64,000 bases of DNA from Cylicocyclus nassatus (lineage: Eukaryota; Nematoda; Chromadorea; Rhabditida; Strongylidae). The DNA lies in the NCBI GenBank assembly GCA_958299035.1, contig CATQJL010000316.1, positions 28,526,012 through 28,590,011 on the forward strand. The letters are read 5' to 3'. Numbering within the stretch: the first letter of the stretch is position 1; every line of letters starts with the position of its first letter. The notes under the pieces were generated by a model. It was given only the letters and a program-made list of their open reading frames with translations, made no database searches and was not told the origin of the DNA. Positions 45,106 through 56,799 of the stretch are shown here, one piece after another. The position numbers were made by a program, and so were the translations under genes.

Positions 45106-48100
45106 TGTTATACATTTTGCAAGGTAGAACCTTTTTAGTGGGCTTACGGTAGGTGTTCGTACAGCGTGTAATTCTCAAGCTTCAAGGAGTTATTTGACAT
45201 ATCGTGTATCTTAAATGCCGTATACTTTCGTTGCACTAAGTCTTTGTTAAATTAGGATGGGATCCCAGACCATGTTCCTACAGTAGTTCTACCGTACTAG
45301 AGATATGACCTGTAACTTCAAGTAATCCCCCTATACGAGTGCCGGCGAATGCAATTTTGATCTCATACCGTACACCTACCATATCCTTGCAAGAATTACT
45401 ACCACGGGGAGTGAACATTATCTTCATGACCATGCCAGGTAATATTTGCAAAGTTAAAGCGAATTCTGAAGTATCGCATCTATACCGTATATTCTTAACG
45501 CCGCAAAGCTTGTTTGTCAAAAAAAAACCTCGGTATAAAGTTACAGCAAATTTGAGTACATTGTTACCGTATACCTACCGTAACCTTATTAAAAATGCTA
45601 GATCGTTGAATGGATGTCAACCATGGTTGACAATAAGTAGCAATGGTTCGTTCTGCATTGTTTTAGCAAAATTTGAGATTTTGCAGGACCAACGCTTTAC
45701 ATGTTCATAATAAAGTGGAAAAATGAATTTTACAACTTTTCAAAAAAAATCATTTTTTCATTCTTGCTGTATTAGTGAACTAGCACTGTTTGATGTGTTT
45801 CACATATATGAGTATAGTGTGGAAAAAATAAACATCACATTTCCTTAGAAATCAGTTTTTGTTCTGCTGTAATACCAATTTTGCGTAAAGAACGCCCTAA
45901 ACTTCCTGAACAGACGCCTCTCCAAGTCCTGACAAGGTCGGCGATAATCCAATTACTGTAGTCACAGCCGCAGTGGCGAATAATCCGCCAGAAAGAAGTG
46001 CCGATGTGTGCTATTAATTAATGTACGATGTTTACTTCCCGGATAAACGCCAGTTGCTTTTCGATGCGAATGGCAACAGACAAGCGCGTATGTGCTTGCG
46101 CGTTGCGTCATGCACAATTGCTGTGTTACAACTGCCAAATATTGCTAAAGTAATTGCTGTGAACGTAATAATCTACATTATTGCCAGGTGGAGAGTTTGA
46201 CAACAGAGATTGCAGATGTTAAGGAAGTGCTTGTGCGAAAATTTTCCAAAACTCAATAAGATTGCGTTCAAAGTTTTTCTAAACGAATTTTGATATTCCC
46301 GCAACTTTTGCTTGATTTATTGCATAATCAAAACTAGTGGACTTCAAAAAAGTTCTCACACACTACTTTTTTGAAACAGTATTACTGAAACAACTGCTTT
46401 TTTTTTACATATTGCTGTTAGAAAAGTTGTTGTAGGAAGTTGTTTTTATAGGAGTAGAGGTGGACCAGAATTTTAAAATACACATTGGTGGTTTTCTTTG
46501 AAAAATGATGCAAATTCACAAAAAGATGTTGAAAGAAAAGGGTATGCACTTTCAGAGAAGAAAATAGTTGCTTGTGTTGCAGTCTTCTCAGGAAGTTTCA
46601 AAAGTGTGCTTACACGCGGATACAGGATTGAAAAGCCAAAAGATCAAAAGCATTTCCACTAAAAAATTCGCATAATGATGTCGATAAGTTCTCTTGCAAA
46701 GCTAGGTGGATCTGTACACTGTTAAGCAAGCAATTCAAATCTTTGTATTCCCGTACCCCTACAGTATGCATCAATATAGCAGAAGTGCCGCAGCTAAATC
46801 TCCACCAGCTCCAACATATTCCAATAAACTTCATCATGGTTGTAGTGTACGACTCCTTTATTTTTTGAAGCCCATCAGGCAAAGATGTTCTCATCAAGAT
46901 TACGGCACGGTATAGTATTCCGAAAATAAATTTTTTTCCTGCACTTTCTACCTTCATTAAGTTCGAGCTCCGGAAGAGGACATTTGAGGGAAATGTCATG
47001 TTTCTGCAACACAAAATATTTCTTAGTTGGGGATAAAGATGTTAAGTGACCTGACAGCTTTATTCTCTTACAAGCACTTCCCGATTCACACTTTGAATAC
47101 GCATACTTTCAGAACTTTGATATTCGCGAAAGCATGGGAAACTATATCAAAGTTCCAACAGATATGATGTGCTATGAAAAGCTAACAATTTCTTCTTATT
47201 TTTCACATGCGTAACATAAACTTTATAGATGTTCAACTTCACTTACAACGCCTATATTCCACTACAATTTTGAGTTTCAATTTAAAAGATTTCGTTGCTT
47301 TAGGATAGAAATATGGTATGCCCTATGGACAAAACTAAGAAGCAGCAATTTTGTGTTTTTCGCTTCATGTGACTTTAAAAACCTTTACAACTTCAATCCG
47401 TTGCACTTTACCACCATTTCCTAGTTCGGGCGTTGCCTCGTGGATCCAACATTCCCGCTAATTCGTTACAATTCCGATTATGGTAAATTGATCAATTCAC
47501 AAATCGATGCCGATGCCCTATAGAGTGGGATTTTGAGTTGACCCGACCAGGTGTGTGTATGCTAATAAAGTGCGAGTTCAAGTGTCATAATCCGTCGTCC
47601 GCAATTACGTACAAATCAGCCGCCGTCAAAGCGCGTAGCTCATCTCTTCTGGGGCGATTTCGCCCACTTCAAATTTGCAAGCGACTAATATGCGGGGAGG
47701 GGGGGGGAGAGTAAAGAAGATTCAGACATTTGTTGTAGTAGGATGGATGCGCGTAATTATAGGTGTCGGATGTCCGCAGATGTGCGAAAATTTGCACAAT
47801 AAGTCGCCTATCCGACGCGCGTCAAAGTATGTGCTGCAAATTGGAAGACGAAGAAGAAGTAGATTCGTTCCCTTTCATGGATAATTGAATGTGGAAAGAA
47901 GTCTCATTAGCCGCTAGAGCAGCAGTGAGCACAAACAACTTTCTATGAATCTGAAAAGCTCAACAGCCTTTCAAAGGAGACGCAAGCTGGGGTACTGTAG
48001 ATAATTGGTCGATAATTGCAAGCACTAATTGGCCGCTCATCACTAATTAGTGAAATAAGCTTTTATGGAGCGCTACAAGATTGTTAACAAAGACGAGATG

Positions 48101-51100
48101 AGATGAGGATGAGCAGAGCTGAAGAGACGATGACGAGAACACTCGTCCTTTTCGCTCTTCGCTGTCAACAGGAGGAAGTCGCACCAAAAAGCACCAGAAA
48201 TCACCCAGCCCCTCCCCCCCCCCCCCCGCCCTCCCCTCTCGCATGATGGGCCAAAAGAAAAGTTCTTAAGGGTCACATCATGTGCTCGAACTTCCCGTCG
48301 TGTGTACAAAAGTTGCGCCAGTAAAGGGTCAACTAATGACTCGTCACTGTTCTCACATAGCAACAATAGTCATTTACTTCAAACACACCTGCCGCTTGAC
48401 TTTGTCGTAGGAGTAATAAGAATGTGGCACTTTGCCAATGAGTCTTTCATGGAAATGGAAGTTTTGAGAAATTTGTTCATAAAGAATATAATACAGATCG
48501 AGAAATTCTGAATTGTTAGATATTTGCAGAAACGTTAGATTAGCTATAATTTTTTGGTTGAAAGGGGTAGGTTATAAAATCACGGCCAAATTCAAAATCA
48601 AATTATTGTGAGACTGGTTTTTCTTATGACTGAAGGTTGAGTAAATGTGAATCAAATATTTTCTTTCATAGCTCCATGTGCCAACTCTAATTCTTGCTTT
48701 GAAACTAGAATCAGTATAAATTTCTCCATTCAAATTGTATCCAATCAAAAGATTTGTATGAAGTTAAATTCCACAATTTACATTATTACCCTTTTTCAAC
48801 TAGTTTGAACCAATTATACCATTATAGAATTGCATATTTGAATGCTGGACCAAATTTCTTTTCTGTTACTTTTAGAAGCGCTTTGGATTGGCAGTGGGAA
48901 AAGGAAAGGAAGATAATATACGTTATTAGGAAAAAAATCAGGGAAAGTTAGAAGTGACTCCTTCAAAAGAACTTTTTCGTTAGTTACAGGCTCTCTCTCA
49001 CACAAAGAAGCCCCAAGGAGAAAGCTTAAAAATCAAAATGCTCCGTTTTAGAGAAGGGACAAATGGAAGCTATTATGCAACTTTACTTTTTCTATAAATT
49101 AGATAATCATTTTCAAAATAACCACCTTCAAGAAGTATTTTGAGAGAAGATTTTGTTACTCTTGACCAGAATAACGAAAATCAATCCCTCAACATATGAG
49201 ATTTTGATAGTACAAGTTTAAGCTAGAAAATACGATTACAGCATTGTTTCATATATCAACCACTCTCAAGGTTTTCGAGAAAACTGTAATAATTGTCATA
49301 AAATCGTTCTATCCCCGAGATGTTCGTTTCAGTTTGGATCAAGAAATTTTAAATTGACGCACTTCCGTCCATTATTTCATACAAAATCACGCAGTTTCAT
49401 TAGCTTGAACCTCCTAAAATCATCCATCGGAAAATAGTAGTTCGTAGAAGCAGTCACAGCATTGAAGAGGTTGTGGAAGAGAATCATCAAAAATCTATTC
49501 ATTCAAGAAACATTTTTTCTGCATCACTATTTCCTTGCTTTATTGTTTCGAATCGAACCTACATACAGATATCAATGAGTTGAGTCCAATTAGCTTGATG
49601 ATTAATGACAAAATTTTCTGTTCAGTTACAGTAAACTCTTTGCCGAATAAGCGTGATATTCAATGGCCCAATTTGCCCTTTAACGCAGAAAAATGCCTCT
49701 GGGGAATTACCAGTTATTAAAGAGGTAATAACGCTTTTGCTTATGTTTGGTGTCTTTCCAATCCACTTAGAAGACCATGACGTAAGAATGTTCATTGTTA
49801 TAGAAACGCAGTCTCCGCAAGCAAAGTTCACAAATCCTATCGCACAGGAATCTGAAGGGATTTTCTAAATAGGATCTAATAAACTACAAAAAAATCTTCA
49901 AACAGAAGTTTTAAAGAAGAAATTGAGGTTTAATTGAGAAATCAAGAATTTTCCGCAAATTCAACATTATGAAATAGTACTTTTCCTTCGTTTTTCGTCA
50001 AATTCCAAGAACTGCTAACGTTACATAGTCTTCCTTCATATACGAAGCTTTTTGCCCGGTGCTCATCACATCCTCAGCGCCTAAATGGATCATAGAGTGA
50101 GTTAACGAAGACTGATGGCGATGCTCATCGGGCGCTTTAGCGACACTTTGGGGTTCGTGGCGCAGTGGCCGGAGGGCAGCAAGTAATTGGCAGATTGCCA
50201 ACAACAGCAATTGCTCACGACAACTGTGCATTTAACGGCTTATAATCGAATCATTATCACATGCATAGAGAGTATTTGAGGGTTACTATAGTAGGAATAA
50301 CAAAAATCGTAAAAATTTTGGTATCAGCGCGATTTGGGATCAAATATCTAACAAAACCTCTGCAGAGTCCATAATTAGCCCTAACAAACGCGTAAATTAC
50401 CGTACCCATCGTATCAAATGGTTACGGTAATTAATGCTATTGCACAATGACGATTAAGGCACGTTGCGACGTATGTTCACACTTTTCAGAGGCCCAACAA
50501 CAATTATCCCCGAACCGTTCAGCTGCTTGTGTGAATATTCGAAGAAATAATGGTCCCTAGATAGCAGAACAATGAAAACGGCAGGATCTGCGGGAAAACC
50601 CGGAAAAATGCACTAAGCGATCGAAATATGTAAATTTGTTAATCGCCAAACGTAAAACCGCTCATTGCTCGGAACAGAAAAACCGAACAACGTTCACTTA
50701 CGATGAAATTGCAAATTGCAAGAGGTTTTATGAACTTATCTCATAGAACTTTTCGACTTTTCGTTGTCATGTTGTCTCGATAGGCTTAGCATTATCTTTA
50801 AAGTTGATTGATGCAGATTTCGGTGCAGGAAGTACATGTTCGACTTTGTAAAAAAGGATTTTTGAATGAGAAAATTTTAAACTTTTAAACATATTTCTCC
50901 GTTATTATCTAGCTAATTTTTCGCTAGATTCTATTAAGCCCTAAGAAAATAGAAGAATATGTTTTAAAGTAGGAAAATTTCAACACGTTTTCAATATGTC
51001 TTCTCCTCCAAACCTCTTACCGGATTTTTCACTACTTCCTATCTGAATTCCTGAGAACATAGAAAGTTCTTTGTTTTGTGAAAGGCCTTTTTTCCTATTA

Positions 51101-52038
51101 TAAAAATAAAAAGTTCATGAACTATTTGGCATGGGATAGAAAAAATATAGACTATAAAAGATTGCTGAGTCTTCTGTAAATGGTCAGAACCAGATCAAAG
51201 CTGGTTAGCGGAACAGGAGCCTAAATTTTCGACAATTATTGAAAATTTGCAAAATAATCTTAGAGTGAAGGAGTATAATCCCAATAGCTTTTCATTGCAA
51301 ACTTCATTTGTTATATGTAGATGTGAGATATTCGTTCTATTATATATGACCTAAGAATTAGTTCACATTCCCTCATTTCGTTTAACCCAAATTGTTGATT
51401 TCCTTGCCGTAAATGGCGTAGGATATTTGTGGGACAACCAATTTATAAACAGAGATTCTATTTCTGCACGATTTGATAAGTTTTGAAAAGGAATTGATCT
51501 GAAGCTAAACTCTTTAAATTTTGGCCCAGCCCTCTTCGTCAGACAGCAATACTCTCAATATCAAAATTCCATCCTTTTTACTACTTATTCTTTTCTCTGC
51601 TTATAGCTTTCACAGTTAAACGGTCCTAGGTCCAAAACTGGCCACTTTGATGAGGAATCTACCCACTTGTTACATATATCTGTCGTAAAAAATTGTATGT
51701 ACTAATTTATCCAAAATTTCTGAAAACACATGTTGTTAACTATACAAAACAGCATTTTCTTCAGTTCTTCTTGGGAAGAAAAGCATAAAAATTTTCACAA
51801 TTTCCCTCGTTCTGCTTCTATACATTCACTTTCACTACTACACTAGCGAGCTAACCCCGTACCAACACCGTAAATCCGTCGAAAATGTCCTTTATAGCAA
51901 TTCGCTTTGCATAATCCATTTGCGAACATTCGGCCGTGCGTCCAGCCGCGGCTCCGCCCCCCGCCGCCAGCCAGCCAATGGCGTCCGGGCGGCACGCCTC
52001 TTTTTCATTACTGTCATGTGGCGATTAGTGGTGCAAAT
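45106..52038. other. 7-kb intergenic region upstream of tab-1
   Basis: No gene recognised. Contents: TTACGGTAGGT motifs shared with the foldback element at 20919..21723 (at about 45146, and inverted at about 45572); poly-G near 47694..47706 and poly-C at 48216..48228; a GC-rich island at about 50040..50225, open on the minus strand for about 75 codons; and a hairpin at 50395..50432. A 134-residue minus frame at 46610..47014 lacks coding bias. Regulatory sequence of tab-1 may lie here but cannot be read directly. Confidence 0.4.
50395..50432. repeat. Hairpin upstream of tab-1
   Basis: AATTACCGTACCCAT pairs with ATGGTTACGGTAATT (one mismatch) around an 8-base loop. Confidence 0.7.
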
Positions 52039-55000
52039 ATGATGATGGCCGATTCGCAGCCGGCTCGCTTCTCGATCGAGGATCTGCTACGATCTCGTCA
52101 CGACATTCTCGCTACCGTACTGCCGCCACCATCTACTGCACAGCGAGCAGACGATGTGAAGAAGTCCGTCGAACAGCATGTGAACATGCCCAGTGCAGCG
52201 TTGAACGCTGTGGCCGGCGCGGATCAGCTGCCGTTTTGGTTGAGTTGTGCTGCTGCATCGTTTCCGCTAGAACAGAGTTTGCTGATGGCACAGAGATCAG
52301 GTGAGGGAGTTTTTAGTTTGTATTGTTTTGGCATGAAATGGTGGTCTCTGCTTTCCCCAACTCCTCAAAAATACGAACATTTACAGCCTATTTGTCAAGC
52401 TTTTCTCGTAAAATCCTTTTCCGTTATTTTCTGGCATCTTTTCTTTGTGAATTAAATTTGAAAAGACATCTGAATGGCTATACACGCCTTGAAGTCCTGT
52501 AAAGGAACTACCAAATGTACAAATCTTGCAGTTGCTAACTTTCCAACTTTTAGACTAGTAGACTCAAGAAAGCTTTGCACATGTGTGCTTAGCAAGTCAG
52601 CTTTATCTCATTTAGACGATTTACAGCTCGGAGTTTGAGCAAGAACAAGTTTGAGCTTGTGCAAAGCTCTACCCTTTTGCAGTTAGTCTCAGAATAAAAA
52701 ATCATTCATTCTCTGACTAAGAGACACAAGCACGCTTTACGTACTACTGATTAACAAGTTCATGAGTGCTTCCTAACGCGTTTTGGAAAAATTTACTATT
52801 GGGAATCCGTGGAAGAACATGTTCGAGCTCGTTGAACAATGCCATTGAACACGTTTCAACAAGAAATTCAATAGTAACTTTCCAAAACGCTTTAAAACAC
52901 ACTCATAAACATGTTAATCGATCTTAGTCAGAGAATTCGATATATACAAAAATGACAGAAATGTCATATCGCCCTTTCATACCTCCCCTCCCCCAGGCTT
53001 ATCCCTAAAAATCTGAAATCATCCGCAAATAAATTTAAATTTCGCCCTATTTAGCCAAAGCATTGTCCTGTAAAGTATCCAGAGAACAAGTTACAAGGAG
53101 AGAATACGTAAATATTTGAATGATTTGCTTGAAAATGTGGCTTTTTTACCAAGGATTTTTGTCAGGAAAGGTAGAGTCTATATCATCCTAGCGCTCAAGG
53201 TTATCAGTCTAGCTTAGGTGTCCATGCAGACAAAGAAACTTTTTCGCACTTCAAATATATAGTTTTTAATTTTGTCTCGAAAACTTAGACTTCTTGAACA
53301 CATGATGCATTTTCATGGGCTTAATTTTGCTGACACAAAACTCGCATCAATATATAATACAATGTATCCGTCATGAACTTTCAATGATATTGATGAATAA
53401 GCTGCGATCTTCACAATTGAGCTCAGTTCACAGCATTTCAGTTCTCCCACAACTTTGGGCAGCAGCCGCTTCCTCGGATGCTTTGCGGATCGCTGCGAAC
53501 ACCAAGTCATATAGGAGGTTCGTTTGATTTTTGTTTACTAAATTCTCTCTAGTTAGGAATGATGTAAAAGTCTTCAACTTGCATATGTACAAAAAAGCAT
53601 GAAGGTAATTCATTTCACTATCAAAGGGTTTTGTAAATAAGAGTTACAAAGGTAGTAAACACGTACCATATGTTGCAAACCCCTGAGCTTCCAAACTTGT
53701 AGCAGTTCTCAAAATTGAGCATTATGATTTTTCTGTTTCCCTACTTTTCAACAAGAAGAGGATATTTCTGATGTATTTATGTTTTTGATAAAATCTACAG
53801 GTTGAAATTCACCGATGCGAATATTTGTGTATTTTTGCAATGTTTTGTTGTTCGGTGGCATCAATGACACAAATACGTCAGATTACTCGACTTAGAACCC
53901 GATTAAAAATATCAAATTTCAAATTATTCCGTTAACCCCATAACCCCACGAATTCCAAACACACGAAAAACAAGGTGTCATCAATTTTGATTCGTATTTT
54001 TCCAAATGAACCAAAAAATGAGGATAATGCGTCAGTGCACAATAGTCAGGACTTGGTTTGACTTTGCCATAATCTTTTGTTGAAGCGAATTTGCTGTGCT
54101 AATTCGCAAAGGCCAACTTACATATAAATTTTCAGTCAATGACGAAAAAAGACCAAAAAATTGTTTTATTTGAAAAAATCGAATTTTTCATCTTATGTTT
54201 GATTTTCTCAGTTGTAGAAGAAAAGCACGAACAGTGTTCTCGGACCAGCAACTGCAAGGCCTTGAGAAGAGGTTCGAGACCCAGCGATACCTGAGCACCC
54301 CGGAGCGGATAGAGCTCGCCAACGCGCTCAATCTGAGCGAAACACAGGTGAGGGATCAAACATTAAAATAAGGAAGCTCAGTACAGATGAAGAGTACAGC
54401 CAAGTCCTTGTGTCTTCTGTGCATTGCACAGCACGCGCGGTATTTTACGCTAGTGTGTTTACGAAATGCCAATTTCAAGACGTGTGCTTTTGTTTATTTT
54501 TTACTTCGAGCGCAACTAAGTACATGCAGATGTAAACAATCATCTTCCAATAGTCCTTTTGAAAATATTTTCTGATTATTTATCAGTAGGTAGTCGTAAG
54601 GTATCGCGCACTGTCTGCAGTCAGGCGCGAACATCGAGCTACAAATAACTTCACTTCAAGAAGATGAGAAATGCAATATAATCATGCAATCAAGTTTGAA
54701 ACTTTCTATGTAGGATTTTATTTTGAAAACCCCTAAGCGAACAGAATTCCCAAATTTTTTACTCGTTCCAAGCATCAAATAAACTGGGATAATGTAAATC
54801 TTGAATTTTCCTTAAGAAATCTACAAATTAGACAACTATCTCTCGTTACGCACAGACTTTACAATGACTAAAAAGTCAAAAAAAAAACTGGTTTTTGGAT
54901 TTTGGGACTTGCGGAGAAAACCAACAAATGGACATTCTTGATTCGGCATGCCGTCTTCTCAAAATTCTTGACTTTCAATCGAAACTGCCGAAAAATTCCT

Positions 55001-56799
55001 CGCCTTCACCTACTGATATAGGTAATTCCGAGGAAGCCTTTCAAAGCAGATTTCCGCGTGAACATTCATACTCGGAAGTTATGATTAGTCCATCTAACAG
55101 TTGTCCCATATATTTCAAAAGTTTTAGTAGTGTACATCTGCTTTTCATTTCTCCTATACTGGAAATACCTTTGCTCGGTAAACTGGCCACTACCAATGCT
55201 ACATCGGAACTCATACCCAACACATCATGCAGAATGGAAGTGTCGATTTGCATTTTAACATGTGGAAATCGTTCGCGATGGCTTAGTGCGAGGTGTTAAG
55301 AGCGGGCACATCTACAAATCGTAGAGAGTGCAACACGAGAACGGAGTTGAACAGATCCGAACCGACAATATTGGTCACCCATGCGGCGAGAAGGGAGTTT
55401 GAGACAGCAACGTTTAACAAAAAATCAAATAAAAAGAATGGACCTCCTATCATGGCTATTCGTTCTCCCTTCGGTTGATCTCCATGGGAAAACTTTCTAT
55501 GATGTTTTGCCTCAGATTCGCTTTCATAAAGTAAAGCAAAGCAAGCTCTACAAGATGAGCCCTGATTTACATAAATCTTGATTCATGAACACGGTGTCCG
55601 TAAAGTATGTATACCTGGTTTGACCGTTAATATCTTTCTTCCCAACAAGTCTTTTGCCTTGCTTCAGGTACCGTTTTGCAGAGTTGGCTTCAACTTAGAT
55701 TTACAGTATAGAGCGAATCACCCATCTCTCTTCATTACTGTAGGATTACGGTAGAAACTTGAAACATATGGTGTCAATGTGGAAAAAGCTGCCGTTTCAA
55801 AAATTTTCAAAAAAAAAATGTGAAAACTTGTGTATTAGCGTTTTTATGGACGCTGAGTTGAATACTCAACTATTCACAAGGTTGCGAAACTTTCTAAACG
55901 GTGTAAGCGCACTTTCTAGGAACATTGAGAAAATGGCCGCTACCTCTTACCCGGCATAACTCTTCAATGAAGCATCATAATAAGTTGGGAACTTTACAGT
56001 TAGAATAACTCTAATTAGCCTACTGTAAAAGCTTTCAGGGTGTTTTATTTCCTTTCTGGGGCAAAATATGGACTTTCATGGCTCAAAAGCTTCTTTGAAG
56101 TTTCCACCGTAATCCTACAGTAACGAAGAGAGATGGGTGATTCGTTTTATAGTGCAAATCTAAGTTGAAGCCAGCACTACAAAACGGTACCGGAAGAAAG
56201 ATATTAACGATCAAACAGTGTATACATATTTTACGGACTCCATGTAGTTCTGAGTCAGAATTTGAAAACATCTGTATCCCTAATTGGATCTTTAGGACAC
56301 ATTCCACTTTCCAAATATGAATAAGCAATTAATCTGGGTGATTATGCATAAAACTGCTCTATTTTTCATGAGGTACATTTAAAAGCAAGCAACAATTCCC
56401 AAGCGACATTATTTTGGTATGCAAGTAAAGTTTTTGATTTCCAAAACAAACTTATATCACTAACCAGAAACAAAATGTAAAAGAGCATCTCTTCTCCGGG
56501 TCAGCATCCGAAAAAATATCAAGGAAGAGTATAGGTGTTTGGCTGAAAACTGACGTACGAATTCATCTTTTTATTGTGCGAAAAAAAGCGGGTATCTCAA
56601 AAGTTCTTTAAAAATGCCAGCCAGAAACAATGATCAATCAAAGTCTCATCATCTACTAAAGACTCAAATTATACCCTTTTAGGTCAAGACTTGGTTCCAA
56701 AACCGTCGTATGAAGCACAAGAAAGTGGTGAGAAAAGACCACAATGGAGCTGATATACCTGACGAAGAAGAAGCCGATTGGGCTGACATGACTGCTTGA
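52039..56799 (+). CDS. tab-1: BSX/Bsh-class homeobox transcription factor (tab-1 orthologue)
   Basis: Four exons (52039-52300, 53442-53517, 54212-54347, 56683-56799) join in matching phases (1, 2, 0) to 196 residues. Residues 11..17, FSIEDLL, correspond to the eh1/Hep-like repressor motif (SFFIEDIL) near the N terminus of vertebrate BSX. Residues 115..174 are a complete homeodomain: [60 protein letters not shown], with the helix-3 residues W48, F49, N51 and R53. The acidic C-terminal tail ([15 protein letters not shown]) is short. C. elegans tab-1 is the Bsh/BSX-class gene of nematodes and acts in neurons. Intron 3 splits the homeodomain between positions 44 and 45, a common site in homeobox genes. 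I chose the first of three adjacent ATG codons at 52039; the frame is open further upstream without ATG. Confidence 0.94.
52702..52939. mobile_element. MITE family C, copy 2, in tab-1 intron 1
   Basis: The left end TCATTCATTCTCTGACTAAG and interior (AGCACGCTTTACGTAC, AACGCGTTTTGG, GAAGAACATGTTCGAGCT) match 22817..23075. The right end (TTAGTCAGAGAATTCG) is slightly diverged. Confidence 0.8.
54893..55253 (-). pseudogene. Decayed antisense ORF in tab-1 intron 3
   Basis: A minus-strand frame starts [20 protein letters not shown] and continues [36 protein letters not shown]. It hits a TGA near 55041, then reads on ([42 protein letters not shown]) to about 54893. The protein-like text across two stops suggests a decayed gene or retrocopy and not a nested gene. 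Unrecognised. The plus strand of the same stretch is also open, so confidence is low. Confidence 0.3.
55594..56240. mobile_element. 647-bp foldback element in tab-1 intron 3
   Basis: The left arm GTGTCCGTAAAGTATGTATA and GGATTACGGTAGAAACTT pair with AAGTTTCCACCGTAATCC and TATACATATTTTACGGACTC on the right. CACCCATCTCTCTTCATTAC faces GTAACGAAGAGAGATGGGTG. Arms are about 180 bp with moderate divergence. The central part, with a 66-codon plus frame, is not protein-like. Confidence 0.75.

Noticed and set aside
45130..45720. Third foldback element sharing TTACGGTAGGT motifs with 20919..21723
   Set aside because: Motifs are present in both orientations, but the arms do not align beyond short stretches by eye, so ends could not be set.
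46610..47014. 134-residue minus-strand open frame
   Set aside because: Composition is not protein-like (many Cys, Ser and Trp in odd context), no splice sites, and the plus strand is equally open.
48216..48228. Poly-C and poly-G runs (also at 1224, 2558, 3994, 19365, 47694, 58241, 63842) as a regulatory signal
   Set aside because: They are simple homopolymer tracts in non-coding DNA with no shared flanks.
54895..55299. 134-residue plus-strand frame in tab-1 intron 3
   Set aside because: It has no ATG start and serine-rich content, and would not join in phase with the tab-1 exons; the minus strand reads better.
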